Shown in pieces: positions 8,550 through 17,500 of a DNA stretch of 64,000 nucleotides; position 1 is the stretch's first letter; each line of letters opens with the position of its first letter. This stretch comes from Luteitalea pratensis (lineage in GTDB: Bacteria > Acidobacteriota > Vicinamibacteria > Vicinamibacterales > Vicinamibacteraceae). The stretch covers positions 4,003,001 through 4,067,000 of the forward strand of contig NZ_CP015136.1 in NCBI RefSeq assembly GCF_001618865.1, in the 5' to 3' direction. Both the position numbers and the translations under genes were made by a program. The notes under the pieces were generated by a model that was given only the letters and a program-made list of their open reading frames with translations, made no database searches and was not told the DNA's origin.

Positions 8550-9431
8550 TCAGCGTCCCTGCCCTACCAGGCGCAACAGGTACTGCCCGTACGAGTTCTT
8601 CCGCATCGGCGTCGCGATGCGTTCCACCTGCGCATCGTCGATGTACCCCATCCGCCAGGCGATCTCCTCCACGCACGCCAGCATCAACCCCTGCCGTTCC
8701 TCGATGGTCTGGACAAACTGCGACGCCTGCAGCAGCGATTCGTGCGTGCCGGTGTCCAGCCACGCAAACCCGCGCCCCAACCGCTCGACGTGCAGGTCGC
8801 CGCGCTCGAGAAAGCGCCGGTTCAGGTCGGTGATCTCCAACTCGCCGCGGGGGGAGGGTTGCAGCGTGGCGGCGGTGTCGAGCACCGAATTGTCGTAGAA
8901 GTAGAGGCCCGTCACCGCCCAGTGCGAGCGGGGCGCCAGGGGCTTCTCCGCGAGGCTTGACGCGCGGCCGTCTTCGCCGAATTCGACGACGCCGTAACGC
9001 TCCGGGTCGCGCACTTCGTATCCGAAGACGGTCGCCCCGTGCTCGCGCGCCGCCGCCGCCTGCAGGACCTCCGGGAGGCCATGGCCGTAGAAGATGTTGT
9101 CGCCCAGGGCGAGCGCCACACGACGGCTGCCGACGAACGAGCGGCCGATGACAAACGCCTGCGCCAGCCCATCCGGCGACGGTTGCACGGCATAGGCGAT
9201 CGAGATCCCGAGGTCGGAGCCGTCGCCGAACAGGCGCTGGAAGCTGCCGGTGTCTTCCGGAGTGGTGATGATCAGGATGTTGCGGATGCCCGCCAGCATC
9301 AGCGTCGCCAGCGGGTAGTAGATCATCGGCTTGTTGTAGACCGGGACCAATTGTTTGCAGACGCCCTTGGTGACCGGGTAGAGACGAGTGCCCGACCCTC
9401 CGGCGAGGATGATTCCGCTCAATGACGACAC
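8550..9431 (-). CDS. rfbA: Glucose-1-phosphate thymidylyltransferase
   Basis: Makes dTDP-glucose from dTTP and glucose 1-phosphate, the first step toward dTDP-rhamnose. The 293-aa protein has the nucleotidyl-transfer signature [18 protein letters not shown], and then [14 protein letters not shown]. It continues with [12 protein letters not shown] and the sugar-binding EKP segment ([13 protein letters not shown]), ending with [11 protein letters not shown]. Start is GTG 9431; TTG 9422 is also in frame. It is the first gene of an rfbA-rfbC pair. Confidence 0.95.
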   Translation of the reverse strand: MSSLSGIILAGGSGTRLYPVTKGVCKQLVPVYNKPMIYYPLATLMLAGIRNILIITTPEDTGSFQRLFGDGSDLGISIAYAVQPSPDGLAQAFVIGRSFVGSRRVALALGDNIFYGHGLPEVLQAAAAREHGATVFGYEVRDPERYGVVEFGEDGRASSLAEKPLAPRSHWAVTGLYFYDNSVLDTAATLQPSPRGELEITDLNRRFLERGDLHVERLGRGFAWLDTGTHESLLQASQFVQTIEERQGLMLACVEEIAWRMGYIDDAQVERIATPMRKNSYGQYLLRLVGQGR

Positions 9432-9634
9432 ACGTGCTCCAACGAACGGTAGGAAACAGCTATGTAGCGGGTTGTTGGAAAAGTCTGACCAGGAAGACTC
9501 TTTTGTCTACCCAGAGGCAGACGTCGTCCTGGTTCGCGACCTGCCTCGAGCGAAAATCCTCATCAAATGCCTCATGGACAACGAGACTCGACCATGCGGT
9601 ACGCACCTTGCGTGCACTAAATTCAGCGGACCGC

Positions 9635-9853
9635 ATGGACATCCACTTCATCTCCTCACTCACCCCAGACGATGAGGATCGACTCGCGCCAGCATTGCTT
9701 GAAGCACTCAAGCCCATGTTGGGGCTGATGCCGATTGCATACACCATCCGGATTCGGACAGCCAGCAACACGGTGTATCAACACACCAGAACGGAACTGG
9801 TCGACACACTTGCCGATGAGACTCCGTCGCTGGACATCGAACTGTCGTCATAA
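9635..9853 (+). CDS. Small hypothetical protein (72 aa)
   Basis: Open frame from ATG 9635 to TAA 9853, ending 10 nt before the TIGR03790 gene. The product starts MDIHFISSLTPDDEDRLAP and is acidic, with a predicted helix (ALLEALKPMLGLM) and a strand-rich C-terminal half. Codon third positions look like coding sequence. No signal peptide, and no family recognised. The ribosome site is weak (GCGGA). The 203 bp before it (9432-9634) are less GC-rich than the surroundings and hold only an imperfect hairpin near 9480-9505. It may be genuine or chance. Confidence 0.45.
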   Translation: MDIHFISSLTPDDEDRLAPALLEALKPMLGLMPIAYTIRIRTASNTVYQHTRTELVDTLADETPSLDIELSS

Positions 9854-9863
9854 TCAGCGCGTG

Positions 9864-11630
9864 ATGCGCGCCGTCCCAACCCGAGTCTACTTCGTCGTCC
9901 TGTGGCTGCTGCTGGCAGCCGCTGCCATTCGCACCGAGGCGGCGGCCGGCGATGTCGTCCTGGTCGTGGCCAACGCCAGGCACCCGTGGAGCACCCGGGT
10001 GGCGGAACAGTACCTCGCGGCGCGTGGCCTTCCTGCCTCCCAGTTGCTGACCATCGACGTCAGCCCGGACGCGACCGTCACCCATGAAGTGTACCAGCAG
10101 GCCATCGAGCGGCCGGTGATGGTGTGGCTGCGGACGCACGACGCGCTCGACCGCACGCACATCATCGTGCTGGGGCCCGGCCTGCCGCTGCGGATCGCCG
10201 GCACACCTGGGCGGAACGGTACAGCCGGAAGTGTCGATTCCGAACTCGCGGTGCTCTACCGGCGGCTGACCGGCGCCTCGGTGGCCGCCGGCGGCTTCGT
10301 CGAGAACCCGTACTTCTCGCCAGTCCCGCTCGTGACGCCGCGCCCCTTCGATCGGGCCAAGTACGACGTCTATCTGGTGACGCGCCTCGACGGACGCACC
10401 GAAACGGACGCCCTGGCGCTGATCGCCAGGGGCGCGGTGCGGCCGTCCAAGTTCGTGCTGGCAATCGATGGCCGCCCTGCGGGGGCCAGCGGCCCCGAGG
10501 CGCGCTGGCTGACCGAGGTCGGTCCGCGCGTGCACGCCGTCCAGCCGGATGCCCGGATCCTGTCCGACGCATCGTCGGATCTGCTCGGCAATATCGATGG
10601 CGTCACCGGTTACGCGAGCTGGGGATCGAACGACTCTCGCACGAGGGTGCCTCCGGTCACCTTCGGGTCGGGCGCCATCGCCAGCTCCTTCATGAGCAGT
10701 GACGCCCGCACGATGGCTCAGCCCCCGGCGGCCTGGACACCCGGACTGTGGAGCGAGCCATCGTCGTACTTCGCCGGCTCACCCGAGGCGCTGGCTGCCG
10801 ACTGGTTGGCGGCCGGACTGACTGGGTTGGCCGCGCAGGTCACCGAACCCTACCTGGACGGGACTGTCCGGCCTGCGACATTGCATGAAGCCTGGGCCCG
10901 GGGCTATACCCTGGCCGAGTCCTTCTATTTGGCGATGCCGTACCTGAGCTGGCAGGGCGTCGTCTTCGGTGATCCATTGGCCCGGGCCGTCGAGACCGGC
11001 CCTGAGGGTCATGAGGTGCTCACGGACCCGGCCGCCGGGCAGGGCGCCTTCACCGATCGCATGGCCGCCGTGTACCGGCGGGGGGAGCCGGACCTCGATC
11101 AGGAGGCGTCACGGTTGATGGCCCGCGCGAACCTGTCGATTGCTCGTGGGGACCTTGCGGACGCGCGACGGCTGCTCGAAGAGCTCACCGTGCGAGCGCC
11201 GCGGTATACGAGGGCGCAATTCCTGTTGGCGCAGCAGTACGAAGCCGACAAGTTCTACGCTCAGGCGAGGGCGCGCTACGAACTCGTGCTGCAGACGCAG
11301 CCAGCCAACGTGGTGGCGCTCAACAACCTGGCATACAACCTGGGCGTCCACGGTGGGGAGCCGAAGGCGGCACTGGTCCACGCCGAGCGCGCCGCGGTGC
11401 TGGCAGGGAATTCCGCAGCGGTCCTGGATACGCTAGGCTGGTTACGCCATCTGGCGGGGGACAGTCGTGGCGCCGTTGTGCCGTTGCAGCGCGCTGTGGA
11501 ACTGGCCCCGGACTTGTGCGATGCATGGAGTCACCTTGCGCTCGCGCAGCGCAGCGCGGGCGACGAACCCGCAGCCACGAAGGCTGACGCGCGCGCGTCG
11601 TCCTGCACAAAGGACGTCAAGGAACCGTAG
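9864..11630 (+). CDS. Exported TIGR03790-family protein with C-terminal TPR domain
   Basis: The 588-aa protein has a signal peptide (residues 1-28, ending TEAAAG). A TIGR03790-like domain follows, about residues 29-370, beginning VVLVVANARHPWSTRVAEQY and including HIIVLGPGLPLRI and LVTRLDGRTETDALALI. After a linker come TPR-like helices (about 430-575; NNLAYNLGVHG, VLDTLGWLRHLAGD). The TIGR03790 family is conserved but uncharacterised. The TPR part resembles the next gene, PrsT. ATG 9864 is used; GTG 9861 is in frame. It opens a ~17-kb plus-strand gene run with the exosortase. A role in the XrtA system is inferred from position. Confidence 0.75.
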   Translation: MRAVPTRVYFVVLWLLLAAAAIRTEAAAGDVVLVVANARHPWSTRVAEQYLAARGLPASQLLTIDVSPDATVTHEVYQQAIERPVMVWLRTHDALDRTHIIVLGPGLPLRIAGTPGRNGTAGSVDSELAVLYRRLTGASVAAGGFVENPYFSPVPLVTPRPFDRAKYDVYLVTRLDGRTETDALALIARGAVRPSKFVLAIDGRPAGASGPEARWLTEVGPRVHAVQPDARILSDASSDLLGNIDGVTGYASWGSNDSRTRVPPVTFGSGAIASSFMSSDARTMAQPPAAWTPGLWSEPSSYFAGSPEALAADWLAAGLTGLAAQVTEPYLDGTVRPATLHEAWARGYTLAESFYLAMPYLSWQGVVFGDPLARAVETGPEGHEVLTDPAAGQGAFTDRMAAVYRRGEPDLDQEASRLMARANLSIARGDLADARRLLEELTVRAPRYTRAQFLLAQQYEADKFYAQARARYELVLQTQPANVVALNNLAYNLGVHGGEPKAALVHAERAAVLAGNSAAVLDTLGWLRHLAGDSRGAVVPLQRAVELAPDLCDAWSHLALAQRSAGDEPAATKADARASSCTKDVKEP

Positions 11631-11684
11631 GACGCCTCGCGAAGGCGGCAGAGCAAGCCAGGACGGCAGAGCCGTCCGAGTGAG

Positions 11685-13958
11685 ATGAGACACATGGCAC
11701 CAGGGACGTTGAGGAAGTTGGGCGTGCTGGTCGCGCTCGCGACCGTGTTTGCGGCCGGCTGTTCCAAGTCGGCGGCCGAGTACGTGAAGAGCGGAGACGC
11801 CTTCGCGAAGGAAGGCAAACACCGCGAGGCGCTGATCGAATTCCGCAACGCGGTGCAAAAAGAAGCCACCAATGGCGAAGCCCGCCTCAAACTTGCCGAA
11901 ACGCACGAGAAGCTGCGCGAGATCCCTCAGGCATTCCGCGAGTACATCCGCGCCGCCGACCTGCTGCAGAAGGATGCGGCGGTGCAAATCAAGGCCGGCA
12001 CGTACCTCCTTATCGCCGGCCGCAACGAGGACGCCAAGGTCCGTGCCGAGCGCGCGCTGGCGATCGAGCCGAAGAATGTCGAAGCGCAGTTGCTCCTTGG
12101 AAACGCGTCCGCCGGTCTGAAGGACCTGGACAGCGCGGTCAAGCAGGTGGAAGAGGCCATCGCGCTCAGCCCGGCGAGCGATCGCGGCTACTCCAGCCTG
12201 GGCATGGTCCAACTCGCCAAGGGCGACGCCGCCGCCGCCGAGGCAGCGTTCCGCAAGGCCGTCGAGGTGGGGCCCAAGTCGGTTCAGGCGCATCTCGCCC
12301 TGGGCAACTTCCTCTGGGCGGCCAACAGGCGTGACGAAGCGGTCGGGGAGCTCGACGCCGCCCTCACCCTGGATCCGAAGAACGCCTTGGCAAATCGCCT
12401 CCTGGCGATTTTCCACGCCTCCGGCCCGACGCCGGAGAAAGCCGAGCCCTACTTCAAGATGCTCGCCGATCTGCCTGAGAATACCGACGGCAGGCTCGCA
12501 CTGGCCGAGTACTATTTCCGCGTCGGCAAGGTCGAGGACGGCAAGAAGACCCTGCTGACGGCCGCCAATGAGAAAGCGACCTACACACCTGCCACCCGTC
12601 GTCTTGCCGGGCTGGCGTTTACGGAAGGCCGAAAGGCCGACGCCTACAAGCAGGTGGACGAGCTGCTCGCCAAGGACCCCAAGGACGCCGACACCCTCGT
12701 CATGAAGGGCCAGATGCAGGTGGCCGACGGCAAGGTGGACGAGGGTCTTGTCACGTTCAAGACTGCGGTGGCCGCACAGCCGACCAACGTCGCCGCCCAG
12801 TTCGCACTTGGTTCAGCCTATGCAGAGAGGCGGGACGTGGATCCCGCCATCGTCGCGTTCACGGAGGTCTTGCGCCTCAACCCTCGGGCCTCGGCCGCGC
12901 AGTTGCAGCTCGCGAATCTCTACCTCGCCAAGGGACAGGCCAAGCAAGGCGGCGCGATGGCCGACGACGCCCTGCGGAACGCGCCCGGTAACCCGATGGC
13001 CCGCCTGATTCAGGCGCGCGCGCAACTGGCGCAGGGACGGTTGGCGGAAGCGGGCATCGCGATGGCCGGCCTCGAAAAGGACTTCCCGCGAGCGTGGCTC
13101 GTGCAAGCGCAGCTTGGGACCTATTACGCGGTACGCGGCGAATTTGCCAAGGCTCGGGCAGCCTGGGACAAGACATTGACGCTCAATCCCGATGCCTGGG
13201 AGGCGCAGCAGGGGCTGATCCGCCTGGATTTGACCGAAAAAAAGCTGGACGCGGCCTCGGCGCGCGCCAACGCGGCGGTGGAGAAGTCCCCGAAGGACGG
13301 TCGTCCCCGCGTCGAACAGGCGCGCGTCGCGGTGGCTCGCAAGGATCTCGCTGGGGCCGAATCGGCACTCCGCAAGGCGATCGAGGTCGATCCGTCCTCC
13401 ATGGAGGCCTACGGAATGCTGGGACAGGTCTATCTCAGCCAGAACAAGCTCGATCAGGCCAAAGCCGAGTTCGAGGCCATTGCCAAGCGCGATCCACGTA
13501 ACGTGGGCGCTCCGACCCTGATCGGCATGATCCTGCAGCAGCAGGGCAAGACACCGGAGGCGATGGAGCAGTATCGGCGCACCATCGAGATTGACCCCAA
13601 GGCCGCAGTGGCGTCCAACAATCTTGCGTGGATGCAGGCCTCGTCGGGCGGCAATCTGGATCAGGCCCTCCAATACGCGCAGGCGGCCAGCCAGGTGTTG
13701 CCGGAACAACCCGAGGTCAACGACACGATTGCTTACATCTACATCCTGAAGAAAATGCCGACCATGGCGGTCGGCCCGATGCTCAAGGCGGTCGACAAGG
13801 ATCCCAATAACGCCACGTACCACTATCGGCTCGGTCAGGCGTACTTGCTGAGTGGCAACAAGCTCAAGGCCATGGAATCGCTTCAGGCGGCTCTCAAGCT
13901 CAAGGCCGATTTCCCTGAGGCGGCCGAGGCCCGCACGCTGCTGGCACAGGCCCAGTAG
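11685..13958 (+). CDS. prsT: XrtA/PEP-CTERM system TPR lipoprotein PrsT
   Basis: The 757-aa exported protein has a lipoprotein signal: hydrophobic LGVLVALATVF and lipobox AAGC, with lipidated Cys near residue 26. About 20 tetratricopeptide repeats fill the rest, and position plus architecture match PEP-CTERM system TPR lipoproteins (TIGR02917). Such proteins are expected to scaffold envelope assembly with the exosortase, although the partner is unknown. Two starts are possible, ATG 11685 and ATG 11694; neither has a strong ribosome site. The exosortase gene follows after 9 nt. Confidence 0.9.
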   Translation: MRHMAPGTLRKLGVLVALATVFAAGCSKSAAEYVKSGDAFAKEGKHREALIEFRNAVQKEATNGEARLKLAETHEKLREIPQAFREYIRAADLLQKDAAVQIKAGTYLLIAGRNEDAKVRAERALAIEPKNVEAQLLLGNASAGLKDLDSAVKQVEEAIALSPASDRGYSSLGMVQLAKGDAAAAEAAFRKAVEVGPKSVQAHLALGNFLWAANRRDEAVGELDAALTLDPKNALANRLLAIFHASGPTPEKAEPYFKMLADLPENTDGRLALAEYYFRVGKVEDGKKTLLTAANEKATYTPATRRLAGLAFTEGRKADAYKQVDELLAKDPKDADTLVMKGQMQVADGKVDEGLVTFKTAVAAQPTNVAAQFALGSAYAERRDVDPAIVAFTEVLRLNPRASAAQLQLANLYLAKGQAKQGGAMADDALRNAPGNPMARLIQARAQLAQGRLAEAGIAMAGLEKDFPRAWLVQAQLGTYYAVRGEFAKARAAWDKTLTLNPDAWEAQQGLIRLDLTEKKLDAASARANAAVEKSPKDGRPRVEQARVAVARKDLAGAESALRKAIEVDPSSMEAYGMLGQVYLSQNKLDQAKAEFEAIAKRDPRNVGAPTLIGMILQQQGKTPEAMEQYRRTIEIDPKAAVASNNLAWMQASSGGNLDQALQYAQAASQVLPEQPEVNDTIAYIYILKKMPTMAVGPMLKAVDKDPNNATYHYRLGQAYLLSGNKLKAMESLQAALKLKADFPEAAEARTLLAQAQ

Positions 13959-13967
13959 TCGCAGGTC

Positions 13968-14882
13968 ATGGCGCAAGAGCCCCTTCCTCAAATCGCCGTC
14001 TCGGCGCCCGTACCGACGACGAGCGGCGTCCCTGCACACCGCCACCCTGGAGACGCTGCCGCGAGCCCTGTGTGGGTCGGGGTACTCGCGGTCCTGGTGT
14101 CGCTCGTCTACGGGCCGACGGCTGTCTGGCTGTTCGGACGATGGACCATGAGCGTGTGGCACAACGCGCACGGAGCGCTCGTGCTTCCGGTGGCCGGGTG
14201 GCTGATGTGGCAGGAGTTGCGGTCCACATGGAAGACCGGACCAGCTTCGAGTGCATGGGGATGGGCCTTCGTGGTCCCGGCGCTCTTGCTGCACGTGCTC
14301 GATCAGGGGATGCAGACGCAATTGCTGTCCGCGATCTCGTTTGTCGTCCTCCTGCCCGGCCTCTCGCTGTTGCTGCTCGGGACCGACCGCACACGCCGGA
14401 TCGCTTTCCCGCTCGCCTTCGTCGCACTGATGCTGCCCATTCCGCTGGCCGTCACCGAACGTCTTCACCTCGTGTTGAGGAACGTCGTCGCGAGCGCGTG
14501 CGCCGTGGTCGTGCCCTGGCTCGGGATTCCCATCTTGAAGGTGGGGACGACGCTGCACATGCCGAACGCGAGCCTGCTGGTCGCCGATGCGTGCAGCGGA
14601 TTCTCGACGTTGTACGCCGCTGGCGCCGTTGCTCTGCTCACGATGTTCCTGAGCGCGTCGCCGCGTCGGCGCGTGCTGGTCGGATTGCTGTTTGCGCCGA
14701 TTGCCCTGGCCATCAACATCGTGCGCGTGGCGCTGTTGTGCGTGCTGGTCTACTTCCAGGGCACCGATGTCCTGGCGACGTCGCTGCACGAGTTGTCGGG
14801 CATCGTGACCTTTGTCGTAGCGCTGCCGCTGATTTTCTGGCTGGGCGGGCCGGCGCGTCCGATCGAGGAGGTGCCGGCGTGA
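13968..14882 (+). CDS. xrtA: Exosortase, XrtA type
   Basis: Inner-membrane cysteine transpeptidase/protease thought to process PEP-CTERM proteins. The 304-aa protein has about eight membrane segments. The catalytic residues are all visible: Cys209 in VADACSGFSTL, Arg253 in INIVRVALL, and His274 in LHELSGIVTF. Assignment to XrtA rather than another exosortase rests on the company it keeps: PrsT, the TIGR03087 transferase, the O-glycosylation ligase, and the chain-length/BY-kinase operon. Its stop overlaps the next start by 4 nt (GTGA). Confidence 0.92.
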   Translation: MAQEPLPQIAVSAPVPTTSGVPAHRHPGDAAASPVWVGVLAVLVSLVYGPTAVWLFGRWTMSVWHNAHGALVLPVAGWLMWQELRSTWKTGPASSAWGWAFVVPALLLHVLDQGMQTQLLSAISFVVLLPGLSLLLLGTDRTRRIAFPLAFVALMLPIPLAVTERLHLVLRNVVASACAVVVPWLGIPILKVGTTLHMPNASLLVADACSGFSTLYAAGAVALLTMFLSASPRRRVLVGLLFAPIALAINIVRVALLCVLVYFQGTDVLATSLHELSGIVTFVVALPLIFWLGGPARPIEEVPA

Positions 14883-15505
14883 TCAGCCGGCGTCATGTGT
14901 GGCCCCTGATCTTCGCCTCGCTCCTGGCGCTGCTCCCGACGATGCAGCGCGGGTACGTCGGTGGTGTCGACTCGGTGGAGAAGGTCACCAGTGCGCGGCT
15001 GCCCGGCGAGGTGGCCGGTGTGGCGAGTGTCGACAAGCAACGCACGGGCGGATGGATGGCGAACACCTATGGCGCCGACTCCTGGGCCGAGCGCACGTAC
15101 CAGGTGCCGGGCAAGGGTGATGTGGGCTTGTTCGTCGCCCGCGGCTTCGACATGAAAAAGCTGTACCACCATCCGGAACTTGGCGTTCTTCGAGGACGCA
15201 CGTTTGCACCGGCCGACACAATGGCCCTGTCGGACAAGCCCGACCAAATCGTTCATGTGCTGCAGAGCGCGTCGTCGCAGGAATCGGCGGTCTATGCCCT
15301 GATTCACGACGGCCGCTGGGTCGACAATCCCTATGCGTTGCAACTCTCGTCCGCAGTCACGACGTTGTGGACGGGCCCCAAGCCGCTGACCCTCGTCTTT
15401 GCCTACGGTCCGGTGCTTGCAAACGGGCAACCCTCACCGTTCACGGCCGAACTGCTGCGCACCGCCGTCAGGACCCTCTCGCCGGCGCAGTCCGAGCGCC
15501 ACTGA
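14879..15505 (+). CDS. EpsI-like exosortase-associated protein
   Basis: The 208-aa product has one N-terminal membrane segment (HVWPLIFASLLALLPTM), then an extracytoplasmic beta-rich domain resembling EpsI (exosortase-associated), which is often fused to or encoded next to exosortases. Typical features are the opening SARLPGEVAGV, the central YQVPGKGDVGLFVA strand pair and VYALIHDGRWVDNP. GTG 14879 overlaps the exosortase stop and its own stop shares a base with the next ATG (TGATG), so all three are translationally coupled. Similarity to EpsI is weak by eye; position gives most of the support. Confidence 0.6.
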   Translation: MISRRHVWPLIFASLLALLPTMQRGYVGGVDSVEKVTSARLPGEVAGVASVDKQRTGGWMANTYGADSWAERTYQVPGKGDVGLFVARGFDMKKLYHHPELGVLRGRTFAPADTMALSDKPDQIVHVLQSASSQESAVYALIHDGRWVDNPYALQLSSAVTTLWTGPKPLTLVFAYGPVLANGQPSPFTAELLRTAVRTLSPAQSERH

Positions 15506-17472
15506 TGCACGACCCCGCGGCAGGCGGCGAGCCCAGGGTGCAATGGCTGCATCAGCCGGCCACGTGGCGAGCAGAGGTACTTGGCCTCGCATTGGCGTGC
15601 GCGATACCCGTGACGTGCGTGGACGCGTACCTGTTGGACAGGAAGCTCGGCATCATCTCGGGTGGCTACCTGGCCGAGTTCCAGTTCTCCGGGCTCAGGT
15701 TGGCGCTGTTTCTCGCCATCAGCCTCCTCACGGACATCGCCGTGGTGGCGCCGATCCTCGCCGTCGTCCTGTGGCTGGCGCGCCTGCTCTGGATGCATGC
15801 CCTCGCCCGGGCGTTCCTTGCCGTCTCGGTCGCCCTGACCGTCGTCGCGGCGGCCGACGTGGCAGTCTACGAACTGCAGCGGTACCTCGGCGATCTGGTC
15901 AATGTCAACATCCTCGTCAACCTCCTCGGAGGCGACATCCGGGAGATCCTGCATTTCAGCGCCAGCCCGGCACTGCACTGGCTCGGATTCATCAGCTTCG
16001 GCGGGCTCGCCGTGGTCGGGCTCAGCGTGGTCCTGGACAATCGGTTTCCGAGCCGGATGCGCCAGGACCCCGGCGCGCGCAAGACCACATTCGCGGCGCT
16101 CGTGCTCACCTTGACCGCGGCGGTCGTCGTCGGGGCCGTGGGCCGTCTGAACGACCCGGGCGTCGACCGCGCGCTGGCCTACAAGCCCGCCGGCCGCGTC
16201 GTCGGCAGCTTCACCGAGTGGCTCACCGACGTGGACCGGGATGGCTACGGATTGCTGTCGACGCCGGCCGACACCGCGCCGTTCAATTCCGCCATCCACC
16301 CCTACGCGGTGGAAATCGCCGGCAACGGCGTGGACGAGAACGGCATCGGCGGCGACCTGCCGTCGGGGCCGCCGTACCGCGACACGTCGTATCCGACGGT
16401 CTCGTTCGTGCGACATCCCGACGTGGTCTTCGTCATCCTGGAGACCTTTCGCGCCGACGCCCTCGGGGCGATCGTCGGCGGTCGCTCCGTGACGCCAACC
16501 CTCGACCGCCTGCGCCACGACGGCGTGGAGGCGCGCCGCGCGTTCTCGCACAACGGGTTCACCATCCAGTCCAGGTACCACGCGTTCACCGGTCATCTGC
16601 TCGGGCCTGGCAATCCGGGTTCGCTGATCGATGACTTCAACGCCAATGGCTACCAGACGGCGTTCTTTTCCGCGCAGGACGAGAGCTTCGGCGAAAATTT
16701 CGACGTCGGGTTCGGCCGTGCCGCGGTGCGGTACGACGCGCGCGTCGACCGCGACAAACGCTTTACACAATTCGCGACACCGGCGAGCCTGACGGTGTCG
16801 TGGAAGGTGCTCGAGGGGCGGGTCAACGCGTTCCTCGACGAACGCGACCCTGACAGGCCGCTGTTCCTGCATATCAACATCCAGGATGGTCATTTTCCCT
16901 ACACCAATCCGGACATCGTGCCGATCGTGGATGACGTGCGAATGCAGCGGGACGAACTTTTGCCGGAACGTGCCGATGATCTGAAGCAGATGTACCTGAA
17001 CACGCTCGCCAACGTGGACGGCGCGCTCGGGCGGATGCTCGCGCGCGTCCAACGGACCACGGGGCGTCGCCCAGGCGTGGTGGTGATCGCCGATCATGGG
17101 GAGAGCCTGTTCGACCAGGGCTTCCTCGGGCACGGGTATGCGGCCAACGACGCGCAGACGCGGATCCCGTTCATCGTCGATGGCCTTCCGGCGCGGGTCC
17201 CGGCCGTGGCCGGGCAGGTCGACGTCCGGGGTGTGCTGCGGCAAGCGATGACCGGGCCCGACGCCGAACCCGTCGTGGACTCGAGCGATGAGCGAGCCGT
17301 GTTCCAATATATCGGGACGTTGGGGCGGCCGAAGGAGATCGCGGTCGTGGAAGGCGACCACCGGAGCCGGCTGACGCTGCTCGGGCAGCGTTCGGTCGCC
17401 TTGTCACCAGCCGAGACTACGCTGGTGCATTTCTGGGAGCGGGTATCCGGCCGGCTCTCGGCCGCGCCATGA
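15505..17472 (+). CDS. Membrane-anchored sulfatase-fold enzyme (LtaS/phosphoglycerol transferase-like)
   Basis: The 655-aa product has about five N-terminal membrane helices (to residue ~220) and a periplasmic alkaline-phosphatase-superfamily domain. Metal-site and catalytic segments are FVILETFRADALG, a nucleophile region HNGFTIQSRYH with candidate Thr, then INIQDGHFPY and VVIADHGESLFDQGFLGHGY. LtaS, EptA and OpgB relatives transfer phosphoglycerol or phosphoethanolamine to envelope polymers, while others are true sulfatases. Coupled to the EpsI-like gene by TGATG, it may modify the exported polysaccharide or its lipid. Donor and acceptor are unknown. Confidence 0.75.
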   Translation: MHDPAAGGEPRVQWLHQPATWRAEVLGLALACAIPVTCVDAYLLDRKLGIISGGYLAEFQFSGLRLALFLAISLLTDIAVVAPILAVVLWLARLLWMHALARAFLAVSVALTVVAAADVAVYELQRYLGDLVNVNILVNLLGGDIREILHFSASPALHWLGFISFGGLAVVGLSVVLDNRFPSRMRQDPGARKTTFAALVLTLTAAVVVGAVGRLNDPGVDRALAYKPAGRVVGSFTEWLTDVDRDGYGLLSTPADTAPFNSAIHPYAVEIAGNGVDENGIGGDLPSGPPYRDTSYPTVSFVRHPDVVFVILETFRADALGAIVGGRSVTPTLDRLRHDGVEARRAFSHNGFTIQSRYHAFTGHLLGPGNPGSLIDDFNANGYQTAFFSAQDESFGENFDVGFGRAAVRYDARVDRDKRFTQFATPASLTVSWKVLEGRVNAFLDERDPDRPLFLHINIQDGHFPYTNPDIVPIVDDVRMQRDELLPERADDLKQMYLNTLANVDGALGRMLARVQRTTGRRPGVVVIADHGESLFDQGFLGHGYAANDAQTRIPFIVDGLPARVPAVAGQVDVRGVLRQAMTGPDAEPVVDSSDERAVFQYIGTLGRPKEIAVVEGDHRSRLTLLGQRSVALSPAETTLVHFWERVSGRLSAAP

Positions 17473-17500
17473 GGGCGTGGAGACGTTGTTGACAATCGCC

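Noticed and set aside
9460-9771. Minus-strand open frame, possible transposase remnant upstream of rfbA
   Set aside because: No transposase motif or inverted repeats that I can support.
12813-14789. Long antisense open frame opposite PrsT and exosortase
   Set aside because: It is the reverse shadow of GC-rich coding sequence; composition is Arg/His/Gln-rich with no motifs, while the plus strand has clear families.
15403-17361. 652-aa antisense open frame opposite the sulfatase-fold gene
   Set aside because: No motifs and biased composition; the plus-strand gene has metal-site motifs and overlapping neighbours.
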